The translations under genes and the position numbers were made by a program. From Streptomyces umbrinus (GTDB taxonomy: Bacteria > Actinomycetota > Actinomycetes > Streptomycetales > Streptomycetaceae), in NCBI RefSeq assembly GCF_030817415.1, contig NZ_JAUSZI010000002.1, positions 1,984,001 through 2,048,000 on the forward strand: 64,000 nt of DNA, in the 5' to 3' direction. How positions within the stretch are numbered: position 1 is the stretch's first letter; each line of letters opens with the position of its first letter. Positions 44,129-53,655 of the stretch are shown piece by piece. Under the pieces are notes generated by a model. It saw only the letters and a program-made list of their open reading frames with translations, did no database searches and was not told the DNA's origin.

Positions 44129-45310
44129 CTAACTCGCGGTGACGGTGGGTTGCCCCGGCACCGTGACCTCCGGCTCGCCTGACGCGACGCCGTCCGCCTC
44201 CATCTGCTCGGCGATCTTCATCGCCTCGTCGATGAGGGTCTCCACGATCTTCGACTCGGGGACGGTCTTGATGACCTCGCCCTTGACGAAGATCTGGCCC
44301 TTGCCATTGCCGGAGGCGACCCCCAGGTCCGCCTCCCTGGCCTCTCCCGGTCCGTTGACGACACAGCCCATGACCGCGACGCGCAGCGGCACTTCCATGC
44401 CCTCCAGGCCGGCCGTGACCTCGTCGGCCAGTTTGTAGACGTCGACCTGGGCCCGCCCGCAGGAGGGACAGGACACGATCTCCAGCCGCCGCTGCCTGAG
44501 ATTCAGCGACTCGAGGATCTGGATGCCGACCTTGCACTCCTCGGCGGGCGGCGCGCTCAGGGAGACCCGGATGGTGTCCCCGATGCCCTCGGCGAGCAGC
44601 GCCCCGAAGGCCACCGCGGACTTGATGGTGCCCTGGAAGGCAGGACCCGCCTCGGTCACGCCGAGGTGCAGCGGGTAGTCGCACTGGGCCGCCAGTTGCC
44701 GGTAGGCGTTGACCATCACGACCGGGTCGTTGTGCTTGACCGAGATCTTGATGTCCCGGAACCCGTGCTCCTCGAAGAGCGACGCCTCCCACAGCGCCGA
44801 CTCCACGAGTGCCTCGGGCGTCGCCTTGCCGTACTTCTGGAGCAGCCGCCGGTCCAGCGAACCGGCGTTGACCCCGATCCGGATCGGCGTGCCGTGGTCC
44901 TTGGCGGCGCGCGCGATCTCCTTCACCTTGTCGTCGAACTGCTTGATGTTGCCCGGGTTCACGCGGACCGCCGCGCAGCCCGCCTCGATCGCGGCGAACA
45001 CGTACTTCGGCTGGAAGTGGATGTCCGCGATCACCGGGATCTGCGACTTGCGCGCGATGGTCGCCAGCGCGTCCGCGTCGTCCTGTGTGGGACAGGCGAC
45101 GCGGACGATCTGGCAGCCGGACGCGGTCAGTTCGGCGATCTGCTGCAGGGTGGCGCCGATGTCCGACGTACGCGTCGTCGTCATCGACTGGACGGACACG
45201 GGTGCCCCGCCCCCGACCGCCACCGGTCCGACCTGGATCTGCCGCGAGGCGCGGCGCTCCGCGATCGGCCGGACCGGCACCTCGGGGAGGCCCAAGGAGA
45301 TGGCGGTCAT
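44129..45310 (-). CDS. ispG: 4-hydroxy-3-methylbut-2-enyl diphosphate synthase (flavodoxin/ferredoxin)
   Basis: The 393-residue IspG/GcpE performs the penultimate MEP step, reductive ring opening of MEcPP, using a [4Fe-4S] cluster. The cluster cysteines are in [13 protein letters not shown] near residue 284 and [13 protein letters not shown] near 317, with the nearby conserved Glu. [19 protein letters not shown] near the N-terminus and [15 protein letters not shown] are family signatures. It follows hpnH after 4 nt and precedes dxs, giving the operon its own MEP enzymes. Confidence 0.97.
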   Translation of the reverse strand: MTAISLGLPEVPVRPIAERRASRQIQVGPVAVGGGAPVSVQSMTTTRTSDIGATLQQIAELTASGCQIVRVACPTQDDADALATIARKSQIPVIADIHFQPKYVFAAIEAGCAAVRVNPGNIKQFDDKVKEIARAAKDHGTPIRIGVNAGSLDRRLLQKYGKATPEALVESALWEASLFEEHGFRDIKISVKHNDPVVMVNAYRQLAAQCDYPLHLGVTEAGPAFQGTIKSAVAFGALLAEGIGDTIRVSLSAPPAEECKVGIQILESLNLRQRRLEIVSCPSCGRAQVDVYKLADEVTAGLEGMEVPLRVAVMGCVVNGPGEAREADLGVASGNGKGQIFVKGEVIKTVPESKIVETLIDEAMKIAEQMEADGVASGEPEVTVPGQPTVTAS

Positions 45311-45314
45311 GACG

Positions 45315-46337
45315 TCACCCGCGGTTTCCGGAGACGGTGTCACGGGCGGCGCGCAGGGACTCCTTGAGGGAGCCCATGGTGGCCAGGACCGCGGTCGGCT
45401 CGTAGCCGCAGTGCGCCATGCAGTTGGCGCAGCGCGGGTCCTTGCCGCGGCCATAGGAGTCCCAGTCGGTGTCCTCGATGAGTTCCCGGTACGTCGTGAC
45501 GTACCCGTCGCTCATCAGGTAGCAGGGTTTCTGCCAGCCGAAGAGCGAGTAGTTGGGGATCGCCCACGCCGTGCACGGGAAGTCGACCTTACCCTCCAGG
45601 AAGTCCAGGAAGAGCGGGGAGTGGTTGAGCCGCCAGCGCCGCCGGTTGCCGCCAGCGAAGGCCTTCTTGAACAGTTCGCGGGTCTGCTCCACGCCCAGGA
45701 AGTGCTCCTGGTCGGGCGCCTTCTCGTAGGCGTAGGCGGGCGAGATCATCATCTCGTCCACGTGCAGGTCGTCATTGAGGAAGTTGAGGACCTCGATGAT
45801 CGTCTGCGGGGTGTCGGTGTTGAAGAAGGTCGAGTTGGTGGTGACCCGGAAGCCGCGCTTCTTGGCCTCCTTGATGGCCGCCACGGCCTCGTCGAACACT
45901 CCCTCCTTCGCGACGGACTCGTCGTGCCGCTCACGCAGGCCGTCGATGTGCACGGCGAAGGCGAAGTACGGCGAGGGCGTGAACTTGTCCATCTTCTTGC
46001 GCAGCAGCATGGCGTTGGTGCACAGGAAGACGTACTTCTTCCTGGCCACCAGCTGCCGCACGATCTCGTCGATCTTCGGGTGCATCAGGGGCTCGCCGCC
46101 GGCGATGGACACCATCGGCGCCCCGGACTCCAGCACCGCCCCGACGGCCTGGGCCACCGGCATGCGCTGCTTGAGCACTCCGGCCGGGTGCTGGATCTTG
46201 CCGCAGCCCTCGCATGCCAGATTGCAGGCGTAGAGCGGTTCAAGCTCGACGATCAGCGGAAACTTGTCCCGCTTGCGCAGTTTCTGTTCAAAGAGATACG
46301 TCGCGACCTTGATGGTCTGGCGGAGCGGCATGGCCAT
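45315..46337 (-). CDS. hpnH: adenosyl-hopene transferase, radical SAM (HpnH)
   Basis: The 340-residue radical SAM enzyme has the cluster motif Cys38-x3-Cys42-x2-Cys45 in [11 protein letters not shown]. It attaches the 5'-deoxyadenosyl group to diploptene, extending the hopanoid side chain to C35 (adenosylhopane). [17 protein letters not shown] near residue 85 is the GGE motif. A C-terminal cysteine-rich SPASM-like part ([16 protein letters not shown]) follows. ATG 46337 is chosen because GGAGGTGA lies 5 nt upstream. It lies between the phosphorylase-like hpnG and ispG. Confidence 0.95.
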   Translation of the reverse strand: MAMPLRQTIKVATYLFEQKLRKRDKFPLIVELEPLYACNLACEGCGKIQHPAGVLKQRMPVAQAVGAVLESGAPMVSIAGGEPLMHPKIDEIVRQLVARKKYVFLCTNAMLLRKKMDKFTPSPYFAFAVHIDGLRERHDESVAKEGVFDEAVAAIKEAKKRGFRVTTNSTFFNTDTPQTIIEVLNFLNDDLHVDEMMISPAYAYEKAPDQEHFLGVEQTRELFKKAFAGGNRRRWRLNHSPLFLDFLEGKVDFPCTAWAIPNYSLFGWQKPCYLMSDGYVTTYRELIEDTDWDSYGRGKDPRCANCMAHCGYEPTAVLATMGSLKESLRAARDTVSGNRG

Positions 46338-46342
46338 CTGGC

Positions 46343-46987
46343 TCACCTCCTGGGGAGCAGCAAAGAACGGTGCCATTCGAAGAAAGCTGGAAGAACGGCA
46401 CGAAGAACGCGGAAGGCCGATATTCCACCGCGCACCGTGCCGATCCGGACGAGTTCATGTTCTGGAGCGTCCACGACCACCCGGACGGCCGCAACCGGGC
46501 GCATGCCCGCGCGGACGGCGCTGTGGAGTGTGGCCGCCGACTCCATGTCGACCGCGATCGCGCCGGTCGCGAGCAGTTCCGACCGTTCCTGACCGCGGAC
46601 GACGTGATCGGAGCCGGTGAGCGGCCCCGTGTGGACGGTGCGCCCTGGCAGGGCGCGTGCCAGTTCCTTGACGAGCAGTTCGGTGCCCACACAGGGCGTG
46701 GTGCCGCGCGGGTCCCTGGTCTCGTCGGCGACGACCAGGTCCCCCGGGTGCATACCGGGGGCGAGCCCGGCACAGAAGCCCGTGGCCAGCACGGCCGCCC
46801 CGCTCAGCGCGGGGCCGGACAGGGCCCGGGCGACCGCCCGTTCGGCGGCACCCGGCCCCATGCCCGTACGCAGCACGGTGACCGGGCCGTCGGCGCTGCC
46901 CCGGTCGCCGCCGGTACGCAGGGCCAGCTGCTCGATGCCGAGCGCGCAGGCGATCAGCAGCGGGGCGGCGCCCGGTGTCGTGCTCAT
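46343..46987 (-). CDS. hpnG: hopanoid-associated nucleosidase/phosphorylase (HpnG)
   Basis: The 214-residue protein resembles the nucleoside phosphorylase/5'-methylthioadenosine nucleosidase superfamily. It has the family's VLRTGMGPGAAERAVA near residue 37, ATGFCAGLAPGMHPGDLVVAD near 67 and AVDMESAATLHSAVRAG near 143, where Met-Glu-Ser binds ribose. In hopanoid loci it removes adenine from adenosylhopane to give ribosylhopane. Its ATG overlaps the shc stop by one base (TGATG) and its end lies within the hpnH ribosome-binding region. Confidence 0.9.
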   Translation of the reverse strand: MSTTPGAAPLLIACALGIEQLALRTGGDRGSADGPVTVLRTGMGPGAAERAVARALSGPALSGAAVLATGFCAGLAPGMHPGDLVVADETRDPRGTTPCVGTELLVKELARALPGRTVHTGPLTGSDHVVRGQERSELLATGAIAVDMESAATLHSAVRAGMRPVAAVRVVVDAPEHELVRIGTVRGGISAFRVLRAVLPAFFEWHRSLLLPRR

Positions 46988-49005
46988 CAGCTCGCCCTGC
47001 CGAAGGAGCCCTGCCGGTCGGCGAACGGTTCGCCGTTGACGTACCGGCCGAGCGCGGTGAGCGGGAAGACCTGCCGGTAGAGGTGGTAGTTGATCGAGAA
47101 GTCCCACGGGAACCCCGTACCGGTGAAGTACGGCTCGTCCCAGGAGCCGTCCGCCAGCTGGGTCTCCGCGAGCCACGCGACACCGCGCTCGGCGGCCTTG
47201 GAGTCGCGCTCCCCGGCCGCGAGCAGCGCCAGCAGCGCCCACCCGGTCTGGGAGGCGGTCGAGGCGCCGCGCCCGCTCCACTCGGCGACGTCGTGGTAGG
47301 AGCGCAGGTCCTCGCCCCAGCCGCCGTCGTCGTTCTGCACGGTCTCCAGCCATGCCACGGCCCGGCGGATCGCGGGATGCGATCCGGGCAGTCCGGCGGC
47401 GACCAGCGCGGGCACCACCGACCCTGTTCCGTATACGTAGTTGACGCCCCAGCGGCCGAACCAGGAGCCGTTCGCCTCCTGTTCGGCGAGCAGCCACTCG
47501 ATGCCGCGGCGGGTGCGCGGGTCGTGGGAGAGTCCCTCGACCGCGAGCATCTCCACGACGTGCGCGGTGACGTCGGCGGACGGCGGGTCGATGACCTCGC
47601 CGAAGTCGCAGAACGGCAGCCGGTTGGGGAAGGGGCTGGTGTTGTCGACGTCGAAGGCGCCCCAGGCGCCGTTCCTCGACTGCATGCCGAGGTTCCAGCG
47701 CACCCCGCGCCCGATGGCCTTCTCCATGCGCTCCGGGTCGTGGTGCTTGACGCGGCGCAGGGCGAGGACAACCTCGGCGGTGTCGTCGATGTCGGGGTAG
47801 TTGTCGTTGTGGAACTCGAACGCCCAGCCGCCCGGCGGCAGATGGGGCCGCTTGACCGCCCAGTCCCCCGGGCGGACGATCTCCTCTCCGAGCATCCAGT
47901 CCGCGGCCTTCACCAGCTGCGGATGGTCGGCGGGCACGCCCGCGTCGGCGAGCGCGATGGTCGCGAGGCAGGTGTCCCACACCGGCGACTGGCAGGCCTC
48001 GATCATCCGGGCCCCGTCCTCGCGCCAGACGGTGAACCGGTCGAGGGACGCCAACCCCTCGCGCATCACCGGGTGTTGGAGGTCGTAGCCCAGCAGGTGC
48101 AGCGCGATGATCGAGTACACGGCGGGCGGCTGGATGCCTCCCCAGCAGCCGTCGTTCTCCTGCCGCTCGATGATCCAGCGGGCGGCGGTGTTCATCGCGG
48201 CCCTGCGGAGTCGGCCCGGCGCGACCTTGCGGTAGGTGTGCAGGGCCTTGTCGAGCCGCTGGAAGACCCCGTCCCAACTCCCCACGGGGGCAAGGGGCTT
48301 GACCGGGTTCGGGTTGTTCGCGTCGGTGTGCAGCTCGTCGAGCGGGAACGGCGCGGGCCGTACCGGACGCTTCGCCGAGACGACGGTGAGCGGCACGATG
48401 GTCTGCCGCGCCCAGCACCCGAAGTCGTAGATGTTGAGCGGCACCCACTTGGGGAAGTAGATGAGCTCCGGCGGGAGTTCGGGCAGGTCGTCCCATTTCC
48501 ACCAGCCGAACAGGGCGAGCCAGATCCGGGTGAAGACCCGGGCCGAGGCGATGCCGCCCCGCTCGCGGATCCATGCGGACGCCCTCGCCATGTGCGGCTC
48601 GTCCGGCGCGTCACCGGCCAGCCGCAGGGCGACGTACGCCTCGATGGTGGTGGAGAGTTCGCCCGGTCCGCCGTAGAAGGTGGCCCAGGTGCCGTCCTCG
48701 CGCTGCTCGCCGCGGATGAAGAGGCCGGCGGCGCGGGTGGTCTCGTCGTCGCGGATGCCCAGGAACTGGCGCAGCAGCAGGTCTTCGGCGTCCATCGTGA
48801 CGTTGGTCTCGAGGTCGCCCTTCCACCAGCCCTGGGCGTCCTGCGTGGAGAGCAGGAAGTCGGTGGCGCGCAGTATCGCGCGCTCGGCGGCGTCTCGGGT
48901 GTCGACTGTCCCGGCCGCCTCGGGAGTCGTGACTTCTGTGGTTTCGCTGGCCGCGGCTGCCCGGGGCGGCAGGGCCCCGGTGCTTCCGTCGGTCGTCGCT
49001 GTCAT
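46987..49005 (-). CDS. shc: squalene-hopene cyclase
   Basis: The 672-residue triterpene cyclase closes squalene to hopene and diplopterol at the membrane. The protonating motif is DIDD (405-408) in NYPDIDDTAEV, and at least five QW-type repeats such as EDGTWATFYGG and QNDDGGWGEDL are visible. Polar first ~40 residues are dispensable in relatives. ATG 49005 (MTATTDGST) is chosen because AAGGGGAAG precedes it; ATG 49029 would add eight residues. It is the central enzyme of the operon. Confidence 0.97.
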   Translation of the reverse strand: MTATTDGSTGALPPRAAAASETTEVTTPEAAGTVDTRDAAERAILRATDFLLSTQDAQGWWKGDLETNVTMDAEDLLLRQFLGIRDDETTRAAGLFIRGEQREDGTWATFYGGPGELSTTIEAYVALRLAGDAPDEPHMARASAWIRERGGIASARVFTRIWLALFGWWKWDDLPELPPELIYFPKWVPLNIYDFGCWARQTIVPLTVVSAKRPVRPAPFPLDELHTDANNPNPVKPLAPVGSWDGVFQRLDKALHTYRKVAPGRLRRAAMNTAARWIIERQENDGCWGGIQPPAVYSIIALHLLGYDLQHPVMREGLASLDRFTVWREDGARMIEACQSPVWDTCLATIALADAGVPADHPQLVKAADWMLGEEIVRPGDWAVKRPHLPPGGWAFEFHNDNYPDIDDTAEVVLALRRVKHHDPERMEKAIGRGVRWNLGMQSRNGAWGAFDVDNTSPFPNRLPFCDFGEVIDPPSADVTAHVVEMLAVEGLSHDPRTRRGIEWLLAEQEANGSWFGRWGVNYVYGTGSVVPALVAAGLPGSHPAIRRAVAWLETVQNDDGGWGEDLRSYHDVAEWSGRGASTASQTGWALLALLAAGERDSKAAERGVAWLAETQLADGSWDEPYFTGTGFPWDFSINYHLYRQVFPLTALGRYVNGEPFADRQGSFGRAS

Positions 49006-49117
49006 GGCTTCCCCTTCGTGCAGTGGCATGTCTCTGCTGTGGGTCCGCCGTCGGCCGGTGCTCGTTCTCCCGCGGCACCGGCCGGCGACTACGCGAGGCT
49101 TATTCGACCGATAGTGA

Positions 49118-50185
49118 TCATCTCTTTCGTACGACGACGAAGTCGGCGAGCTCCACGAACTGGGCCCGTACGTGGTCCGGCATGAGGATCGTGTCGAGCG
49201 CCTCGATGGCGATGGTGTGCTGGCGGCGCGCCTCCTGGGCGGTCCACTCGCGGCCGCCCGCCTGCTCGATGAGCGCGGCGCGCGCGGCGAACTCCTCCTC
49301 GGAGAAGTTCTCGAAGTCGCTGCTCTTGGCGTCCTCGGCGAGCAGTTCGCCGAGGCGGTCGGAAGCCGGACCGCCCGCCGCGAGCGCGGCCACGACCGGC
49401 AGGGACTTCTTGCGCTGGCGCAGGTCGCTCCAGGTCTGCTTGCCGGTGGCCACCGGGTCGCCCCAGATGCCGAGCAGGTCGTCGACGGCCTGGAAGGCGA
49501 GGCCGAGGTGGTAGCCGTACTTCTCCAGCGTGTCGGCGGTGACGTCGTCGGCGCCGCCGAGGACCGCGCCGATGGAGCAGGCGCAGGCGAGCAGGGCGCC
49601 CGTCTTGTTGCCCTCCATCTCCAGGCACTCCTCGACGCTGACCCGGTCGCGGTGCTCGTAGGAGATGTCCTGCGCCTGGCCGTCGATCAGGGCGCGGGTG
49701 GCGGTGGTCAGGCGGCGCGTGGCCCGGCCCGCCTCGACCGTGCCGAGCTCCAGGAGCAGCTCGTTGGCCAGCGCGAACAGGGCGTCGCCGACGAGGATGG
49801 CCTGGGCGGGGCCGTGCACCTTCCAGACGGTGTCACGGTGGCGGCGCTGCTCGTCGCCGTCCATCAGGTCGTCGTGCAGGAGCGAGAAGTTGTGCACCAG
49901 TTCAACGGCGACCGCGCCCGGCACGCCCACCTCGGGGGCCGCGCCGGCGGCCTCGGCGGACATGACGGCGAGGGCGGGACGTACGGCCTTGCCGCCGTCT
50001 CCCTCCGCGGGGTTGCCTTCGGCGTCGATCCAGCCGAAGTGGTAGGCGGCGACGGTGTCCATGGGAGGGGCGAGGCGGTTGATGGCCGCCCTCAGTACCG
50101 GAGTGGCCAGGGTCCGGCCGCGCTCCAGGAGCGCGGTCACGTCCACCGCGTCGGCAGCCGTCGATGCCGGGGGCACAGTGGGCAC
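49118..50185 (-). CDS. polyprenyl (farnesyl-type) diphosphate synthase
   Basis: The 355-residue trans-prenyl synthase has the first aspartate-rich motif DDLMD (105-109) and a second DDLLG (235-239) with the following GD. Upstream KAVRPALAVMS and EGNKTGALL supply the usual substrate-binding lysines and aromatic positions. It makes the prenyl diphosphate (most likely farnesyl diphosphate) for squalene formation. GTG 50185 has AGAGGAGAG 6 nt before it. It lies between hpnE and shc with short gaps. Confidence 0.92.
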   Translation of the reverse strand: MPTVPPASTAADAVDVTALLERGRTLATPVLRAAINRLAPPMDTVAAYHFGWIDAEGNPAEGDGGKAVRPALAVMSAEAAGAAPEVGVPGAVAVELVHNFSLLHDDLMDGDEQRRHRDTVWKVHGPAQAILVGDALFALANELLLELGTVEAGRATRRLTTATRALIDGQAQDISYEHRDRVSVEECLEMEGNKTGALLACACSIGAVLGGADDVTADTLEKYGYHLGLAFQAVDDLLGIWGDPVATGKQTWSDLRQRKKSLPVVAALAAGGPASDRLGELLAEDAKSSDFENFSEEEFAARAALIEQAGGREWTAQEARRQHTIAIEALDTILMPDHVRAQFVELADFVVVRKR

Positions 50186-50244
50186 AGTCTCTCCTCTTGT
50201 GGTGATACGGGGGGTGCGGGGGCCCGCCGCGCTCAGTTCGAGCG

Positions 50245-51669
50245 TCACGCCGCCTCCTCGAAGAGCTCGAAGAGGTGATCGCGGGGCCGGCCCAGGGCGC
50301 TCAGCGCGGCGTCCGCCGCACTCACGCCACTGCGGACCGCACTCTCCATGGTCGCGGGCCACCCTGTGGCGGTCCACGCGCCGGCCAGGTAGAGGCCGGG
50401 TGCCTTGGTACGGGCGCCGGGCCGCAGCCGCCCGACGCCGGGAGTCGGAGCGAACGTCGCCGTACGCTCCCTGGTCACGAAGAAGTCCCGGACCTCGGCG
50501 CCGCGGGTGCCGGGCAGCAGCCGCTCCAGCTCCGGCAGGTACCGCTCGCGCAGTGCCGAGACGGGTTCGTCGATCTCGTCCTGCGCGGCCGACTGCGACA
50601 GCGCCAGGTACTGGCCGTCCGAGAGCCCGGACGCCCCGGTCCGGTCGAAGACCCACTGCACCGGCGAGCCGAGCGCGGCGAAGAACGGCCGGCTGAGCAC
50701 CTTGCGGTCGTACACGACGTGGATGTTGAGGATCGGCGCCGTACCGATGTCGAGGAGCTGTTCAGGGGCGTCGAGGGCGCCGTCGGGCAGCAGACCGTGG
50801 GCCTCGCGCTGCGGTACGGCGAGCACGACCGCGTCGGCGTCGAGCGTCTCGCCGGGAACCTGAACGCTCCAACGCCCGTTCTCGTTGAGGGAGATGGAGG
50901 TGACCCGTGTCCGGAGTTCGGTACGGACGCCCGCTGAGTCGAGCGCCTTGCGGGCCAGCCGGTCGTGCAGTTCACCCAGCGGGACGCGTGCCCAGCCGAT
51001 GTCGGCCGCGCCCGGATCGGACAGTAGACCGGTCTTGAACACCATCGCGGCGAGCCCGAGCGACGAGTCGCCGGCCACCGCGTTGAGGGTGGCGACCCCC
51101 ACCAGGTCCCACAGTGCCTCGATGGCACGCTCCGACTGACCGTGCGCGGCCAGCCAGGTGCCGAAGTTCTGCGCGTCGAGCGCCGGATCCGCGAGGTCGA
51201 GGCCCTTGAGGGCCAGCGCGGCACGTCCTACTCTGGCGCGCTCGGCGAGCGACAGATGGGGATAGGTCGCGAGGCTTTTGGCGAGATGCAGCGGCACGGG
51301 CAGCGCCGTGCGGCCGATTCTGCCGAGTCTGCGTCCGGGTTTCGCCTCCGCGTCGAGAACGGGCACGTCGAGACGATCCTGCAGGGGAGCAAGCTCTGCT
51401 CCGTCGACGCGGTCGAGGAACCAGCGGTACGCGGTGCAGCAGCGCAGATACACATGCTGGCCGTTGTCCACGGTGAGAGCGCCGCGCTGGAAGGAGAAGG
51501 CCAGCCCGCCGAGGCGCGGCCTGCCCTCCACCAGCGTCACGCGCACCCCGGAGTCGGCGAGCGCGAGCGCGGTGGTGATTCCGGCGAGCCCCCCGCCGAC
51601 CACCACGGCCGTCGCCGGGCGGCTCCGCTGATCCGCGTCGAGCCCCTCGTCCTGCGTCGTGTCGTTCAT
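50245..51669 (-). CDS. hpnE: hydroxysqualene dehydroxylase (HpnE), FAD amine-oxidase-like
   Basis: The 474-residue flavoprotein starts with the dinucleotide motif VVVGGGLAGITTALALADSG near residue 22 and RPRLGGLAFSF near 50. It ends with the FAD-binding LYLAGAWTATGWPATMESAVRSG near 440. HpnE reduces hydroxysqualene to squalene, the last step of the HpnC/HpnD/HpnE route. ATG 51669 overlaps the stop of a 46-aa ORF upstream. Family and operon position make the role firm. Confidence 0.93.
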   Translation of the reverse strand: MNDTTQDEGLDADQRSRPATAVVVGGGLAGITTALALADSGVRVTLVEGRPRLGGLAFSFQRGALTVDNGQHVYLRCCTAYRWFLDRVDGAELAPLQDRLDVPVLDAEAKPGRRLGRIGRTALPVPLHLAKSLATYPHLSLAERARVGRAALALKGLDLADPALDAQNFGTWLAAHGQSERAIEALWDLVGVATLNAVAGDSSLGLAAMVFKTGLLSDPGAADIGWARVPLGELHDRLARKALDSAGVRTELRTRVTSISLNENGRWSVQVPGETLDADAVVLAVPQREAHGLLPDGALDAPEQLLDIGTAPILNIHVVYDRKVLSRPFFAALGSPVQWVFDRTGASGLSDGQYLALSQSAAQDEIDEPVSALRERYLPELERLLPGTRGAEVRDFFVTRERTATFAPTPGVGRLRPGARTKAPGLYLAGAWTATGWPATMESAVRSGVSAADAALSALGRPRDHLFELFEEAA

Positions 51670-51806
51670 CGTGCACCTTCCCCCGAGGCCGGGCCGTGCT
51701 GATCGAACAGCGCACGGTCGGCCGTTGAAGTCAGGGACGCGGTCCCCGACCGGAGGGTTGCGCGCCGTTTCCCGGGACTTGCCTCATCTTGGCCCAAAGT
51801 GTCCAT
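51666..51806 (-). CDS. 46-aa protein between hpnD and hpnE (DUF6380-like)
   Basis: A short frame starts MDTLGQDEASPGKRRATLRS and ends GPASGEGAR. The start overlaps the hpnD stop by one base (TGATG) and the stop overlaps the hpnE start by 4 nt (ATGA), so the ORF fills the gap exactly and looks coupled on both sides. GGAGG lies 8 nt upstream. The protein is polar, without a membrane segment. A similar tiny ORF is annotated at this place in other Streptomyces hopanoid loci, from memory. Function unknown. Confidence 0.8.
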   Translation of the reverse strand: MDTLGQDEASPGKRRATLRSGTASLTSTADRALFDQHGPASGEGAR

Positions 51807-52756
51807 CAAGCGCGCCTCCTGATGGTTCGGCGCGAGACGTGCCGGGCGTCGAGACCGGAAAGACCCCGCACGGCGACGTACGCCTTCTCGCGGCCGGGCA
51901 GCGAGACACGGCCGCGCAGGACGGCCTCCGGCTCGCGCTCGATGCGGTCGAGGAGGCGGCGGTAGATGCCGGCCATGGCGGCGACGCAGGCGCCGCTGCG
52001 GCGGTCCAGCATGGGCAGCAGCCGGTAGCCCTCCGCGAAAAGCGCGCGGGCCCGTCGCACTTCGAAGTGGACGAGGCCCGCGAAGTCGGAGCCGGCCGGT
52101 GGATACGCTCCGTCGAAGCCGGCCGAGCAGCCGAATTTCGCCAGATCGTCGGCCGGCAGATAGGTCCGCCCGTCCTCCGCGTCCTCGCGAACATCCCTGA
52201 GGATGTTGGTGAGTTGCAGCGCGAGCCCGAGCGTGTCGGCGTACTCGGGCGCCCGCTCGGCGCCGCGCGCCCCCGGTTCCGTACCGAAGACGCCGAGCGA
52301 GAGGCGGCCGATGGCCCCTGCCACGCAGCGGCAGTAGACCTTGAGGTCGTCCCAGGTCTCGTAGGTCTCGCCGCGGACGTCCATGAGGACGCCGTCGATC
52401 AACTCGTCGAGGCCGTCGAGCGGGACCGGGAAGTGGTCCGCCGTGTGGCTGAGGGCGACCGCGACCGGGTCGGTGTCGTCCTCGTCCACGGAGCGGTCGC
52501 GGACCCGGGCGAGCAGCGCCCGGGTGTCTTCGAGGCGCGCGGCCTTGACGTCGGGAGCGAGCGTGCCGTCCCCGATGTCGTCGACGCGGCGCGAGAACGC
52601 GTACAGCGCCGACATGGCGCGGCGCTTGGGCGTCGGCAGCAGTCTGATGCCGTACGCGAAATTGCGGGCCTGCTGCCCGGTGATCGCCTCGCAGTAGCTG
52701 TATGCGGCGAGTACCGGTGCGGACATGTGTGGCGGAGCCTCCACGGTCCGGATCAC
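51806..52756 (-). CDS. hpnD: presqualene diphosphate synthase (HpnD)
   Basis: The 316-residue squalene/phytoene synthase-family protein joins two farnesyl diphosphates into presqualene diphosphate. The aspartate motifs are RRVDDIGDG near residue 56 and LTNILRDVREDAEDGRTYLP near 180. YSYCEAITGQQARNFAYGI near the start is also typical. GTG 52756 is favoured because it overlaps the hpnC stop (GTGA) and has GAGAGG just upstream; ATG 52726 is the alternative. It is translated together with hpnC. Confidence 0.93.
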   Translation of the reverse strand: MIRTVEAPPHMSAPVLAAYSYCEAITGQQARNFAYGIRLLPTPKRRAMSALYAFSRRVDDIGDGTLAPDVKAARLEDTRALLARVRDRSVDEDDTDPVAVALSHTADHFPVPLDGLDELIDGVLMDVRGETYETWDDLKVYCRCVAGAIGRLSLGVFGTEPGARGAERAPEYADTLGLALQLTNILRDVREDAEDGRTYLPADDLAKFGCSAGFDGAYPPAGSDFAGLVHFEVRRARALFAEGYRLLPMLDRRSGACVAAMAGIYRRLLDRIEREPEAVLRGRVSLPGREKAYVAVRGLSGLDARHVSRRTIRRRA

Positions 52757-53655
52757 CCCTCTCCTCGCAGAGTCACTCCCACCTCGCGCAGCAACTGGAT
52801 CTTGCCGGGCTTGGGCGGGCCGGAAAGTACGTCGTATTCGGCGGCGGCAATCGCACGGATTGCCGCCCTTCCTCCTGCAACGAAGCCCGCGAGCAGCAGC
52901 CTCAGCCTGCCGTGGACGCTACCCACGAGGGGGGTGCCTTCATTCAGGAGGTTCAGGGCGCGTTCTGCTTCGTATGCAACCAGTGCGCGCACCGATGCGC
53001 CTGCCGTGGCCGTGGCGAGATCCGCCTCCTGGACATGAAAGCGCTTCATGTCCTCGGCTGGCAGATAGATGCGGTCGCGGTCCAGATCCTCGGCCACGTC
53101 CTGGAGGTGCTCGACGATCTGCAGTGCCGTGCAGACGGCGTCGGAGCGGCGGACCCGCTCGGGGGTCGAGGTGCCGGTGACCGAGAGGACCAGACGGCCG
53201 ACCGGGTTCGCGGACAGTTCGCAGTAGGCGACGAGGTCGTCGTAGGTCTCGTACCGCTTGACGAGCTGGTCCTGGCGGTTCGCCGCGACCAGGCCGAGAA
53301 AGGGCTCGGGGGTCAGCCCGGTGCGGCGGACCGTCGGCTGGAGGCGGCGCAGGAGCGGGTGGCGCGGGGTCGCGTCGAAGACCCTGTTCAGATCGGCCTC
53401 GAAGGCGTCGAGGAGGAGCAGCCGGTCCTCGGCCTCCTCGGGGGACACGCCAAGGAGCCGGGCGTCGGCACCGCCGGGGGCCAGGTCGCCGTCGCCGATG
53501 TCGTCGACCAGGCGGGCGAATCCGTAGACGGCCATGAGGTCGGCGCGCCAGGCCCTGGGCAGGAAGAACGGTGCCACGGGGAAGTTCTCGTCCGTGGCCT
53601 TGTCCAGGGTGCTGCGCTCCGGGTCACCGGCGCGCGCCGTCCCGGCTGGCGTCAC
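52753..53655 (-). CDS. hpnC: hydroxysqualene synthase (HpnC)
   Basis: The 300-residue member of the same synthase family converts presqualene diphosphate to hydroxysqualene. It has VYGFARLVDDIGDG near residue 43 and LQIVEHLQDVAEDLDRDRIYLPAEDM near 180, plus FLPRAWRADLMAVYGF near the N-terminus. The GTG at 53655 is the start by family length. It is the first gene of the 13-kb hopanoid operon. Together hpnC, hpnD and hpnE replace a single squalene synthase. Confidence 0.93.
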   Translation of the reverse strand: MTPAGTARAGDPERSTLDKATDENFPVAPFFLPRAWRADLMAVYGFARLVDDIGDGDLAPGGADARLLGVSPEEAEDRLLLLDAFEADLNRVFDATPRHPLLRRLQPTVRRTGLTPEPFLGLVAANRQDQLVKRYETYDDLVAYCELSANPVGRLVLSVTGTSTPERVRRSDAVCTALQIVEHLQDVAEDLDRDRIYLPAEDMKRFHVQEADLATATAGASVRALVAYEAERALNLLNEGTPLVGSVHGRLRLLLAGFVAGGRAAIRAIAAAEYDVLSGPPKPGKIQLLREVGVTLRGEG

